This document shows positions 22,642 through 33,167 of a stretch of 64,000 nucleotides of DNA, one piece after another. The notes below the pieces were generated by a model. That model was not told the origin of the DNA. It worked only from the letters and a program-made list of their open reading frames with translations, and did no database searches. The stretch comes from Arthrobacter sp. Soil763. GTDB taxonomy: Bacteria > Actinomycetota > Actinomycetes > Actinomycetales > Micrococcaceae. Within the stretch, counting starts at the first letter, position 1. Each line of letters starts with the position of its first letter. Location: the NCBI RefSeq assembly GCF_001428365.1, contig NZ_LMSH01000003.1:299994-363993 (forward strand). The letters are read 5' to 3'. Both the position numbers and the translations under genes were made by a program.

Positions 22642-23604
22642 TCAGGACAGGCCTTCGGCGCTGACCAGCCGCCGGGCGCTGGCCTCGTCGAGGATGAGGT
22701 CGGTCGCCAGTCCCGCCGCCAGCGCGCCGCGCAGCCCGTTGATCTTGGACGCGCCGGAGACGACGCAGATCCGCCGCCGCACCTGCCGCAGCTCCGCCAG
22801 GTCGGGCCCGGTGGACCGTTCGTTGAGCGTGATGCCGTCCGAGGAACCGTCCGCGCGGAAGAACACGGTGGCAACATCGCCCACGACGTCGGAGCTCGCC
22901 AGGACGCTCAGGTCATCCTCGTCCAGGTAGCCGCCGGCGTACACATGGCTGGGGTAGTCGGCGTCGACGGACCCGACGCCGAAGATGGCGATGCTCATCC
23001 GGGACTGCAACTGCAGGATGCGCTGGACGCTGCGTTCATTCCACATCGCCTTCTTGGTGGCCGCATGGTCGAAGAACGCCGGCACCGGAAACTGCTCAAC
23101 CCTGGCGCCGTAGGCGCTGCCGAAGCGGCGCATGATGTCCGAGGCGTAGGTGATGCCCGTGGTTTGCATGTTCCCGGCGCCATTGAGCTGGACAATGATG
23201 CTGTCGTGGGTGATCTTGCGGGTCAGGTGCCGGCTCACGGCACTGAGGGTCGAGCCCCACGCCACCCCGATGATCGCGTTCGAATCGACCAGCGGACCGA
23301 TCGTGCGGGCCGCCTGCATCGCCACCCGGTCCAGCGTTTCCGCCTCGTTCAGCGTGTCCACCACGGGGACAACGTGCACATCCACCTTGTACTCCGCCCG
23401 GATCATGCTCGCCAGTTCGGGGCCGGTGTCCAGCGGGCTGCGGATCTGGATCTGCACCAGCCCGGATTCCCGGGCCGCCGAGAGCAGCCGCGAGACGGTC
23501 GAGCGCGAGGTCCGCAGCTCCCGGGCGATGGCATCCATCGTCAGGTCCTGGAGGTAGTACAGCTGGGCGGCGCGGAGGGCGTCGGACGGGCGGGTTGGCG
23601 ACAT
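22642..23604 (-). CDS. SorC/DeoR-type sugar-binding transcriptional regulator
   Basis: A 320-residue regulator. The N-terminal helix-turn-helix is QDLTMDAIARELRTSRSTVSRLL (about residues 20-42) and the C-terminal effector domain is the SorC sugar-phosphate-binding fold (IIGVAWGSTLSAV, GAGNMQTTG, IAIFGVGSVD). Start ATG 23604; a GTG six codons upstream is possible. It is divergent from glpD with a shared promoter region rich in repeats, so control of the glycerol operon, perhaps through glycerol 3-phosphate or dihydroxyacetone phosphate, is the simplest inference. That would differ from the DeoR-type GlpR of Gammaproteobacteria. Confidence 0.9.
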   Translation of the reverse strand: MSPTRPSDALRAAQLYYLQDLTMDAIARELRTSRSTVSRLLSAARESGLVQIQIRSPLDTGPELASMIRAEYKVDVHVVPVVDTLNEAETLDRVAMQAARTIGPLVDSNAIIGVAWGSTLSAVSRHLTRKITHDSIIVQLNGAGNMQTTGITYASDIMRRFGSAYGARVEQFPVPAFFDHAATKKAMWNERSVQRILQLQSRMSIAIFGVGSVDADYPSHVYAGGYLDEDDLSVLASSDVVGDVATVFFRADGSSDGITLNERSTGPDLAELRQVRRRICVVSGASKINGLRGALAAGLATDLILDEASARRLVSAEGLS

Positions 23605-23667
23605 TCCATTTCCATTCTGCACGTTTGTGCATAGTGCTTGACTCCATTTTCCATTAGTCCAAACAAT
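23604..23667 (+). promoter_or_regulatory. glpD promoter and candidate regulator binding sites
   Basis: A palindrome TGCAC-GTTT-GTGCA at 23618-23631 is followed by TTGACT (23638-23643) and AACAAT (23662-23667) with an 18-base spacer. Four TCCATT hexamers occur as two close pairs (23605-23616 and 23643-23655). This intergenic stretch lies between the divergent SorC regulator and glpD and probably contains the operator for both. Confidence 0.5.
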
Positions 23668-23728
23668 AGTGGTGAACGGCGGCCCGCCTACCGGCGCGCC
23701 GCAGAGCAGCAATCCCGAGGGAGCAGTT

Positions 23729-25504
23729 TTGGGAAACCAGGTAATACCGGCCAATCCGGCGTCGAACGCACCACGCACATCCGTGCAGCGACTGAAGGAC
23801 CGGCCCCACGCCCAGGTGCTCATCATCGGCGGCGGTATCAACGGAGTCGGAACCTTCCGGGACCTCGCCCTCCAGGGCGTCGATGTCGCGCTCGTGGAAC
23901 GGGGCGACTACTGCCAGGGCGCCAGCGGTGCTTCCTCGCACATGATCCACGGCGGAATCCGGTACCTCGAGAACGGAGAGTTCCGCCTCGTCCAGGAGTC
24001 TGTCGTCGAGCGCAACCGGCTCCTGCGCATTGCCCCGCACTACGTCAAGCCGCTGCAAACCACCATTCCGATCTTCAGCACCTTCTCCGGCATCCTCGCC
24101 GCACCGCTGCGGTTCCTGACCCACAAACAGCAGGGCGCGCCCAAGGAGCGGGGCGCGTTCCTGATCAAGGTCGGCCTGAGCCTCTACGACTTCTTCTCCC
24201 GCGACGGCGGCACCGTCCCGCGGCACCAGTTCCGTGGCCGCAAGCGTGCCCTCGCCGAACTGCCCCGGCTGCACCCGGGCATCAAATACGCCGCGACCTA
24301 CTTTGACGCTTCCGTGCACAACCCCGAGCGCCTGACGCTGGACGTGCTGCAGGACGGGGAAAAGGCCGGCGCAGCGGGCGGCAACGGCGCCCGCGCCAGC
24401 AACTACCTGTCGCTGGTCTCCATGGGTGACGGCGGCGCGCAGGCCGGTGCCAAGGCCGGCACGGTTCAGCTGCGTGACGAACTGACCGGCGAAGTCTTCG
24501 ACTTCAGCGCCGACGTCGTGGTCAACACCACGGGCGCGTGGGTGGACCTGACCAACCAGGCCATGGGTGCCGCATCGGCCTTCATGGGCGGCACCAAGGG
24601 GTCCCACATCGTCCTGGACCATCCGGAGCTGCTCGACGCCTGCCAGGGCCGGGAAATCTTCTTCGAACACACCGACGGCCGGATCGTGCTGATCTACCCG
24701 ATGGGTGACCGCGTCCTGGTCGGCACCACCGATATCGACGCCGACCCGTCAGAGGACACGGTCTGCACGGACGCCGAGATCGAGTACTTCTTCGACCTCA
24801 TCGGCCACGTCTTCCCCGACATCACGGTGGACAAGGACCAGATCGTCTACACGTTCTCCGGCATCCGCCCGCTGCCCCGGCACGACGCCACGCAGCCGGG
24901 CTTCGTCAGCCGCGACTACCGCATCGAGCGCCGCGGCGACGCCGGCGGCCCGGTGGTGCTCAGCCTCGTCGGCGGCAAATGGACCACGTTCCGTGCCCTG
25001 TCCGAACACCTGAGCAACGACGTACTCGCCGAGCTCGGTTCGCAGCGGAAAGTCTCGACGGCGAAGCTCGCCATCGGCGGCGGCGCGGACTTCCCGGCCA
25101 CCGAGGACGGCGTGCAGCGCTGGATCAAGGCCCACATGGCGGCCGGCCGCGACGCCGACCGCACAGCCGGCCTCCTGACCCGCTACGGCACCCGCGCGGC
25201 GGACGTCATCGCCTTCCTCGACGAGGGCCCCGACGCTCCGCTGCACTCCACCCGCGAGCTCAGCGTCCGTGAACTGGAGTTCATGGCACGCAACGAGCAG
25301 ATCGGGCACCTGGTGGACGTTCTCATCCGGAGGACCTCGCTGGCCTTCCGCGGGCTGGTCACCGGTGAACTGCTGAACGAGGTCGCGGAGATCCTTTCCG
25401 GCCCGCTCGGCTGGGACGCGGCGGCGCGCGCTGCCGAAATCGATCACGCCCAGGAGGTGCTCCGACGCTTCCACGGCGTCCAGGTGCACAGCTTGGTCGC
25501 CTGA
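23729..25504 (+). CDS. glpD: Aerobic glycerol-3-phosphate dehydrogenase
   Basis: Membrane-associated flavoprotein that oxidises glycerol 3-phosphate to dihydroxyacetone phosphate and passes electrons to quinone. FAD-binding VLIIGGGINGVGTFRDLALQG opens the fold; GASGASSHMIHGGIRYLE and GTTDIDADPSEDTVC are family signatures, and the C-terminal DAO_C domain is complete. 591 residues from TTG 23729, chosen because GAGGGAG (23717-23723) lies upstream; in-frame GTGs near 23669 lack such a site. The first gene of glpD-glpF-glpK, unusual only in that a structured spacer separates it from glpF. Confidence 0.94.
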   Translation: MGNQVIPANPASNAPRTSVQRLKDRPHAQVLIIGGGINGVGTFRDLALQGVDVALVERGDYCQGASGASSHMIHGGIRYLENGEFRLVQESVVERNRLLRIAPHYVKPLQTTIPIFSTFSGILAAPLRFLTHKQQGAPKERGAFLIKVGLSLYDFFSRDGGTVPRHQFRGRKRALAELPRLHPGIKYAATYFDASVHNPERLTLDVLQDGEKAGAAGGNGARASNYLSLVSMGDGGAQAGAKAGTVQLRDELTGEVFDFSADVVVNTTGAWVDLTNQAMGAASAFMGGTKGSHIVLDHPELLDACQGREIFFEHTDGRIVLIYPMGDRVLVGTTDIDADPSEDTVCTDAEIEYFFDLIGHVFPDITVDKDQIVYTFSGIRPLPRHDATQPGFVSRDYRIERRGDAGGPVVLSLVGGKWTTFRALSEHLSNDVLAELGSQRKVSTAKLAIGGGADFPATEDGVQRWIKAHMAAGRDADRTAGLLTRYGTRAADVIAFLDEGPDAPLHSTRELSVRELEFMARNEQIGHLVDVLIRRTSLAFRGLVTGELLNEVAEILSGPLGWDAAARAAEIDHAQEVLRRFHGVQVHSLVA

Positions 25505-25512
25505 TGACTTGC

Positions 25513-25638
25513 GTGTCCGGCGGGCCCGCCCTCCGGACACAAGGGCTGCGGGGTTACTCCCAGGGGAACCCCGCAGTGGCAGGCCGGCAGCGCGAAACCG
25601 CTGCCGGCCCAACAGCCCTTCAAACTCGCGAAGGGCTG
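25513..25638 (+). promoter_or_regulatory. Four consecutive perfect hairpins between glpD and glpF
   Basis: Within 126 bases there are four inverted repeats with no mismatches: GTGTCCGG/CCGGACAC (25513-25520, 25533-25540), CTGCGGGGTT/AACCCCGCAG (25546-25555, 25567-25576), GGCCGGCAGCG/CGCTGCCGGCC (25582-25592, 25599-25609) and CAGCCCTT/AAGGGCTG (25613-25620, 25631-25638). AAGGGCTG also occurs at 25541-25548, so the 25613 arm could pair upstream instead, giving two exclusive folds. There is no U-tract. Possible roles: partial termination, mRNA processing or stabilisation of the glpFK part. Confidence 0.6.
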
Positions 25639-25663
25639 ACAACAGAAAATAGAGGAGTCAAAG

Positions 25664-26413
25664 ATGTCTCTTGGAATAGTTTTCCTGTCCGAAGTATTCG
25701 GCACCGCAATGCTGACCTTGCTCGGCTGTGGCGTTGTCGCCAACGTCGCGCTTAAAGGCACGAAGGGCAACAACGGCGGGTTCCTGATGGTCACCTGGGG
25801 ATGGGGCATTGCCGTCTTCGCCGGTGTCTTCGTTGCAGCCAAGTCCGGTGCGCACCTGAACCCGGCCGTCACCTTCGGCCTGCTGCTCAACGGCAAGAAG
25901 GAGTTTGCTCCCGGCGTTCCCGTCGACTTCGCCTCCACCCTGACCTACTTCGGCGGGGAACTGCTCGGCGCCTTCCTGGGCGCCGTCGTCATGTGGCTCG
26001 CCCACAAGCAGCACTTCGACGTCGAACCCGAGCCCGCCAGCAAGCTCGGCGTTTTCTCCACCGGCCCCGCGATCCGCTCCACCCCGTGGAACCTGATCAC
26101 GGAAATCATCGGCACCTTTGTCCTCGTGTTCGTCATCCTGACCTTCGGCGGAACCCCCTCCGGTCTTGGCCCGCTCGCCGTGGCCCTGCTGGTCGTCGGC
26201 ATCGGCGTCTCGCTCGGTGGCCCCACCGGTTACGCCATCAACCCGGCCCGTGACCTCGGCCCCCGCATCGCGCACGCGCTGCTGCCCATCAAGGGCAAGG
26301 GCTCCTCGGACTGGAGCTACTCCTGGATCCCCGTCGTCGGCCCGCTCGTTGGCGGCGGCCTCGCCGGCATCGTGGCAGCCGTCGTGCCGATCATCGCCAC
26401 CGCCGCCGCCTGA
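25664..26413 (+). CDS. glpF: Glycerol uptake facilitator (aquaglyceroporin)
   Basis: A 249-residue MIP-family channel with six membrane helices and the two half-helix motifs HLNPAVTFG and AINPARDLGPR that form the pore. The Arg of the second motif (selectivity filter) is present, and Asp follows it (NPARD), the feature that distinguishes glycerol facilitators from pure water channels. ATG 25664 is preceded by AGAGGAG. Followed by glpK after 69 bases. Confidence 0.96.
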   Translation: MSLGIVFLSEVFGTAMLTLLGCGVVANVALKGTKGNNGGFLMVTWGWGIAVFAGVFVAAKSGAHLNPAVTFGLLLNGKKEFAPGVPVDFASTLTYFGGELLGAFLGAVVMWLAHKQHFDVEPEPASKLGVFSTGPAIRSTPWNLITEIIGTFVLVFVILTFGGTPSGLGPLAVALLVVGIGVSLGGPTGYAINPARDLGPRIAHALLPIKGKGSSDWSYSWIPVVGPLVGGGLAGIVAAVVPIIATAAA

Positions 26414-26482
26414 TCCACCCCGGGCACGACCCGTTCGATTCGCATCACTTCAACCGCAGGCCCAACAGACAAGGACGTCAGC

Positions 26483-27997
26483 ATGAACCAGTACGTAATC
26501 GCCATCGACCAGGGAACGACCAGCACCCGGGCCATCGTGTTCGACCACAGCGGCAGCATCGTGTCGTCGGGCCAGATGGAACACGAGCAGATCTTCCCGC
26601 AGGCCGGCTGGGTGGAACACGATCCGGCCGAAATCTGGAACAACACCCGTGAGGTCATCGCCTCGGCACTGTCCAAGGCGAACCTGACCCGCCACGACAT
26701 CGCCGCCGTCGGCATCACCAACCAGCGCGAAACCGCCGTCGTCTGGGACAAGACCACCGGCAAGGCTGTCTACAACGCGATCGTCTGGCAGGACACCCGC
26801 ACCCAGTCGATCGTTGACGAACTCGCCAAGGACGGCGGGCCGGAACGCTTCAAGCAGAAGGTGGGCCTGCCGCTGGCGACCTACTTCTCCGGCACCAAGA
26901 TCAAGTGGATCCTGGACAACGTCGACGGCGCCCGCGCCAAGGCGGAGGCCGGTGACCTGGTCTTCGGCAACACCGACAGCTGGGTGCTGTGGAACCTCAC
27001 CGGCGGGACCGACGGCGGCGTGCACGTCACCGACGTGACGAACGCGTCCCGGACCATGTTCATGGACCTGGAGACCCTCTCCTGGGACCAGGAGATCCTG
27101 GATGCCTTCGGCGTCCCGGCGTCCATGATGCCGGCCATCAAGTCCTCCTCCGAGGTCTACGGCACGGTCCACACCTCCCAGCTGCTGCGCGAAGTTCCGG
27201 TCGCCGGCATCCTCGGTGACCAGCAGGCGGCCACGTTCGGCCAGGCCGCCTTCGACACCGGCGAGGCCAAGAACACCTACGGCACGGGCTGCTTCCTCAT
27301 CTTCAACACCGGCGAGGAAATCGTCCACTCCAAGAACGGGCTGCTGACCACGGTCGGCTACAAGCTCGGCGACGCCAAGCCGCACTACGCGCTGGAAGGC
27401 TCCATCGCCGTCACCGGCTCGCTCGTGCAGTGGCTGCGCGACAACCTGGGCATGATCAGCAGCGCCCCGGAGGTCGAAACCCTTGCCGCATCGGTCAAGG
27501 ACAACGGCGGCGTGTACATCGTCCCGGCGTTCTCCGGCCTCTTCGCCCCGTATTGGCGTTCCGACGCCCGCGGCGCGATCGTCGGCCTGACCCGCTATGT
27601 GAACAAGAACCACATCGCGCGTGCGGCGCTGGAGGCCACCGCCTTCCAGACCCGCGAGGTGCTCGACGCCGTCAACGCCGACTCGGGCGTGCCGCTGAGC
27701 GAGCTGAAGGTCGACGGCGGCATGGTTGCCAACGACGCGCTGATGCAGTTCCAGGCGGACATCCTCGGCGTGCCGGTGATCCGGCCGAAGGTGGTGGAGA
27801 CGACGTCGCTCGGCGCCGCCTACGCCGCCGGCCTCGCCGTCGGCTTCTGGAAGGACCTGGGCGAGTGCTCGGCCAACTGGTCCGAGGACAAGCGCTGGGA
27901 GCCGCAGATGGATGAGGCCGAGCGCGACCGCCAGATGCGGCTCTGGAAGAAGGCCGTGACCAAGTCCATGGACTGGGTCGACGAGGACGTGAAGTAG
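26483..27997 (+). CDS. glpK: Glycerol kinase
   Basis: Phosphorylates glycerol entering through GlpF. The FGGY-family start [18 protein letters not shown], the glycerol-binding [14 protein letters not shown] and WQDTRTQ, and the C-terminal ATP-binding [14 protein letters not shown] and [13 protein letters not shown] are all present. 504 residues, full length. ATG 26483 follows AAGGACG. Last gene of the glp operon and closed by a long perfect terminator hairpin. Confidence 0.97.
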   Translation: MNQYVIAIDQGTTSTRAIVFDHSGSIVSSGQMEHEQIFPQAGWVEHDPAEIWNNTREVIASALSKANLTRHDIAAVGITNQRETAVVWDKTTGKAVYNAIVWQDTRTQSIVDELAKDGGPERFKQKVGLPLATYFSGTKIKWILDNVDGARAKAEAGDLVFGNTDSWVLWNLTGGTDGGVHVTDVTNASRTMFMDLETLSWDQEILDAFGVPASMMPAIKSSSEVYGTVHTSQLLREVPVAGILGDQQAATFGQAAFDTGEAKNTYGTGCFLIFNTGEEIVHSKNGLLTTVGYKLGDAKPHYALEGSIAVTGSLVQWLRDNLGMISSAPEVETLAASVKDNGGVYIVPAFSGLFAPYWRSDARGAIVGLTRYVNKNHIARAALEATAFQTREVLDAVNADSGVPLSELKVDGGMVANDALMQFQADILGVPVIRPKVVETTSLGAAYAAGLAVGFWKDLGECSANWSEDKRWEPQMDEAERDRQMRLWKKAVTKSMDWVDEDVK

Positions 27998-28010
27998 CGC
28001 CTTAGCCCCT

Positions 28011-28087
28011 AAAAGGGGCCGGAGACTCCCGCCCGCCCGCTTCGCGGTGCCCACCACACCATGGCGGGGAGTCTCCGGCCCCTTTTT
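28011..28087 (+). terminator. glpK terminator
   Basis: Bases 28011-28030 pair perfectly with 28067-28086 (20 base pairs, AAAAGGGGCCGGAGACTCCC on the 5' side) around a 36-base loop, and the 3' arm ends in TTTTT. The A/T flanks make it work from either strand, but only the plus-strand operon needs it. Confidence 0.9.
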
Positions 28088-28146
28088 GTTGCGTCCCCTC
28101 TTCAGCCGCTCGGGGCGACTTACGGTCGGGGGGTTTGCGGGTGCGC

Positions 28147-28152
28147 TAAAGT
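28147..28152 (+). promoter_or_regulatory. -10 element of the leuS leader transcript
   Basis: TAAAGT six bases before the ATG at 28159 would put the transcript start at or next to that ATG, making the leader peptide's mRNA leaderless. No clear -35 is seen. Confidence 0.45.
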
Positions 28153-28158
28153 AGTCGT

Positions 28159-28185
28159 ATGCGCGCGATCCTTCTGCTTAGCTAG
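28159..28185 (+). CDS. leuS leader peptide MRAILLLS
   Basis: A nine-codon frame, ATG to TAG, encodes MRAILLLS with Ile followed by three successive Leu codons CTT CTG CTT; CTT is uncommon in this CTG/CTC-rich genome. It precedes a hairpin and an intrinsic terminator in front of leucyl-tRNA synthetase, the classical layout of a transcription attenuator sensing charged leucyl-tRNA. The peptide has no Shine-Dalgarno and probably starts a leaderless transcript. It shares the core CTTCT-CTTAGCT-GCCGC with the leuA leader at 54501. Not experimentally shown; the reading is mine from sequence. Confidence 0.7.
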   Translation: MRAILLLS

Positions 28186-28225
28186 CCGCCCGGCATCCCG
28201 ACGACAACCCGGATTGCCGAGCGGC
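28185..28225 (+). promoter_or_regulatory. Leader hairpin of the leuS attenuator
   Basis: GCCGCCCGGCATCC (28185-28198) pairs with GGATTGCCGAGCGGC (28211-28225), interrupted by one mismatch and one bulge. It begins at the leader stop codon, so a ribosome stalled on the Leu codons would cover its 5' arm. The freed 3' arm could then pair partly into the terminator (GCC/CGG at 28216-28224 with CCG/GGC at 28233-28239). The alternative pairing is speculative. Confidence 0.5.
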
Positions 28226-28256
28226 AGCCCCTCCGTGGCGAGGGGCTTTTGTGTGT
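28226..28256 (+). terminator. Attenuator terminator before leuS
   Basis: AGCCCCTC (28226-28233) and GAGGGGCT (28240-28247) form an 8-bp stem with loop CGTGGC, running into TTTTGTGTGT. It is a compact intrinsic terminator about 90 bases upstream of the leuS start, with no gene in between. Confidence 0.75.
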
Positions 28257-28291
28257 CCGGGACTAATACCGGCCCGCAGCAGGGGACCCAG

Positions 28292-28315
28292 GGATCAGGC
28301 GTGCACGCCTGATCC
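28292..28315 (+). repeat. 24-bp perfect palindrome upstream of leuS
   Basis: GGATCAGGCGTG (28292-28303) is followed immediately by its exact reverse complement CACGCCTGATCC (28304-28315). No U-tract follows, so it is not an obvious terminator. It lies 31 bases before the leuS GTG and could be a protein operator or an RNA hairpin in the leader. Confidence 0.6.
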
Positions 28316-28346
28316 GACACGATCGAATGAACAGAAGAGGCCAGCA

Positions 28347-30875
<2,529 letters not shown>

Positions 30876-30892
30876 CCGGACAAGCCGTTCGT

Positions 30893-30930
30893 GATCCGGC
30901 CGCTGGCAGACGCCGGCGGCCGGATCTCTT
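30893..30930 (+). terminator. leuS terminator
   Basis: GATCCGGCCGC (30893-30903) pairs perfectly with GCGGCCGGATC (30916-30926) around a 12-base loop, followed by TCTTT. Confidence 0.7.
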
Positions 30931-30945
30931 TCCAGGAGGTGCTTC

Positions 30946-32052
30946 GTGCCGGACCGTGAGCCCCCGGGCTGGCCGTGGTTGCGTGAGCGCCTGGCCAGGC
31001 TCCGCCAGGCGGGCCGTCCTGCCGCGGTCCCGGTACCGGCGGCGGTCCGGATCGCCGTGGTCACGGACTCGGCCGCCGCGCTCCCGGCTGAGTGGGTGCG
31101 GGACTTTACCGCTGACGGCCGCCTCACCGTCGTGCCGATGCCCGTCATGGTCGGGGACGAGATCTACGGCGAGGGCGAGGATGACATTGCCGAAACCATC
31201 GCCGTAGCCCTGGCCAGCGGCGTTCCGGTCCGTACCTCCCGGCCCTCGCCCGGCCAGTTCGAACAGGCCTTCCAGGCCGCTGCCGCCCGCGGCTTTGAAT
31301 CGGTGCTGTCGCTGCACATCTCCGGCGATCTATCCGGCACTGCCGACTCCGCCCGCCTTGCCGCAGGCAGGGTGGGCATCCCGGTGGAGGTCCTGGACTC
31401 GCGCACCGTTGGGATGGCCCAGGGGATGGGCGTGCAGAGCGCCGTCGTAGCGGCCGCCGACGGACGCGGTCTGTCCCAGGTCAAGGCGTTTGCCGAGGAG
31501 CGGCTGGCCCGGACCCGCGTGTACTTTTATGTGCCAAGCCTGGAGCAGCTCCGCCGCGGCGGGCGGATCGGCGCCGCCGCCTCGCTCTGGGGCACAATGT
31601 TCTCGATCAAGCCGATCCTCGCGGTCGACGGCGGCAAGGTCGTGCCGCTGGAGAAGGTCCGGTCGGCCCCCCGCGCCATCGCCCGGCTGGAGGAGATCGC
31701 CGCCGCTGACGCGCTGTCACGGCCGCGCGGCGAGGCCCGGATCGCCGTGCACCACTTTGGCAACCAGTCCGAGGCGGAGAAGCTGTCGGCCAGGCTGGCC
31801 GCGCTGCTGCCCGAGTGTCCGCCCGCACAGATCAGTGCGTTGCCCGCCGTGCTGGCGGCCCACGCCGGTCTCGGCGTCCTCGCGGTGATCGTGGGGGAGA
31901 GCAGCACCCCGCCCGCCCTGGCCGCCGGTCCAGCTGGTGGTCTGGCCGCCGGCCCAGCCGGTGCGCGCGGGCCTGCGGTGCCGCGCCGCCCTGCCGAACG
32001 GCACGGAGGCGCGTCCGGTTCCGCGGAGTCCGCCGGAGACCTGTCCACATAG
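30946..32052 (+). CDS. DegV family fatty-acid-binding protein
   Basis: A 368-residue DegV-fold protein. The family start VRIAVVTDSAAALP lies after an N-terminal Arg/Pro-rich extension of about 35 residues; TSRPSPGQFEQAF, SLHISGDLSGTADSARLA and VEVLDSRTVGMAQGM are the fatty-acyl-binding segments. DegV proteins bind a fatty acid, and some (FakB) present it to a kinase; no fakA partner is seen here. The C-terminal 50 residues are low-complexity Ala/Gly/Pro. GTG 30946 has AGGAGGTG upstream. In front of the competence genes, as in related genomes. Confidence 0.9.
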   Translation: MPDREPPGWPWLRERLARLRQAGRPAAVPVPAAVRIAVVTDSAAALPAEWVRDFTADGRLTVVPMPVMVGDEIYGEGEDDIAETIAVALASGVPVRTSRPSPGQFEQAFQAAAARGFESVLSLHISGDLSGTADSARLAAGRVGIPVEVLDSRTVGMAQGMGVQSAVVAAADGRGLSQVKAFAEERLARTRVYFYVPSLEQLRRGGRIGAAASLWGTMFSIKPILAVDGGKVVPLEKVRSAPRAIARLEEIAAADALSRPRGEARIAVHHFGNQSEAEKLSARLAALLPECPPAQISALPAVLAAHAGLGVLAVIVGESSTPPALAAGPAGGLAAGPAGARGPAVPRRPAERHGGASGSAESAGDLST

Positions 32053-32101
32053 CGCCGCCCGGTCCTATCCTGCGCCGCAGCGCGTTCCTAGGCTGGAGCG
32101 C

Positions 32102-33166
32102 ATGTCGCGCCGATCCGGGGAAGCTGCCCGCCGCAGCGCAGCAGGGCCGACCCTGCACCGCTGGGACGCCAGCCTGGGCCCCGCCACGGACCGGGCGCCG
32201 GCAAGACCGGCGGACGACGGCGGGCAATTGGTCGGCGGGCAACGGGCTGGCGGTCAACCGGTCGGCGGGCAACGGGCTGGCGGGCAACCGGTCGGCGGGC
32301 AAACCGCGGCCGAGCAACCCGCCGCCGAGGCGTTGTCCAGCCGCGGACTGACCCGCCGCCCGCCTGCGGGCGCGTTCCGGTCGCGGACCGGGCGGCGGGC
32401 AGCTGTCCTGGTCGCCGTTGTTTCGGTGCTGTTGAGCACCTGGTTTTGGTGGCAGGCGGCGGCTGGCGCACCCCGCGTCTTGCCCCTCGGCGGGCCGCCC
32501 GGCCCCGAACGTGCCGCGGGCGGCGGGGAGACGCCGCCGGCTGACGGCACAGATACTGCAGGCGCTGACCCTGCCGGCACGGAAGCTGCCGGAACGGAAG
32601 CTGCGGGCATTGAGGCTGCCGGGCCGGGCGGGGGCGGCGCCGATCCGGCAGCTCCGGAAGACGGCGGCTCCGGGCCTGCCGGCACGATCATCGTCCATGT
32701 TGCCGGGGCGGTCGCCCGCCCCGGCATAGTGGAAGTCCCGCAGGGCAGCCGGCTGCACGAGGCAATCCGGGCGGCAGGCGGAAGCACTCCGGGCGCTGAT
32801 CTGGACCGGCTAAACCTGGCGGCCGTCCTGGCCGATGGCCAGAAGGTTCTCGTCCTCAAACGCGGCGACCCTGACCCGCCGTCAAGCGACGGGGACGGTG
32901 CCGACAGTAGTGCCGGCAACGGTGCCGGCAGCCGGGGCAGTGGAGCCGCACCCGCGGGCACCGCGCCGCCGGGCGGCAAAATCAACCTGAACGGCGCCGG
33001 CGTCGAGGAACTGGCCACGCTGCCGCGGGTGGGCCCGGTGCTGGCGCAGCGCATCGTCGACTGGCGCAGGGAGCATGGGAACTTCGGCAGCGTCGCCGAG
33101 CTCGACGCCGTCGAAGGTATCGGGCCCAAGCTGCTGGCGTCCCTGCTGCCGCTGGTGGAGGTCTGA
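32102..33166 (+). CDS. comEA: Competence protein ComEA (DNA receptor)
   Basis: A 354-residue membrane-anchored DNA-binding protein. A long cytosolic N-terminus (about 95 residues, with GGQ repeats) precedes one membrane helix (AVLVAVVSVLLSTWFWW); then an Ala/Gly/Glu linker with TEAAG repeats, an SLBB domain (IIVHVAGAVARPGIVEVP ... LVLKRGD) and a C-terminal double helix-hairpin-helix (INLNGAGVEELATLPRVGPV, AVEGIGPKLLASL). The HhH part binds incoming double-stranded DNA. Start ATG 32102 has GGAG close upstream. One base separates its stop from the comEC start, so the two form an operon. Confidence 0.93.
   Translation: MSRRSGEAARRSAAGPTLHRWDASLGPATDRAPARPADDGGQLVGGQRAGGQPVGGQRAGGQPVGGQTAAEQPAAEALSSRGLTRRPPAGAFRSRTGRRAAVLVAVVSVLLSTWFWWQAAAGAPRVLPLGGPPGPERAAGGGETPPADGTDTAGADPAGTEAAGTEAAGIEAAGPGGGGADPAAPEDGGSGPAGTIIVHVAGAVARPGIVEVPQGSRLHEAIRAAGGSTPGADLDRLNLAAVLADGQKVLVLKRGDPDPPSSDGDGADSSAGNGAGSRGSGAAPAGTAPPGGKINLNGAGVEELATLPRVGPVLAQRIVDWRREHGNFGSVAELDAVEGIGPKLLASLLPLVEV
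32231..32304 (+). repeat. 30-bp tandem repeat inside comEA
   Basis: Units starting GTCGGCGGGCAACGGGCTGG repeat with a period of 30 bases at 32231, 32261 and (partial) 32291. They encode the GGQ-(R/P)(A/V) pentapeptide repeats in the cytosolic N-terminus and could change in copy number by slippage without shifting the frame. Confidence 0.85.
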
Positions 33167-33167
33167 G

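Noticed and set aside
16729..23640. Prophage or integrative element in the accessory block
   Set aside because: No integrase, recombinase, tRNA target, flanking repeats or phage structural genes; only metabolic and regulatory genes.
28088..28346. T-box riboswitch upstream of leuS
   Set aside because: No T-box core sequence (AGGGUGGNACCGCG type) or specifier stem is visible; the Leu-codon leader peptide and short terminator explain the region better.
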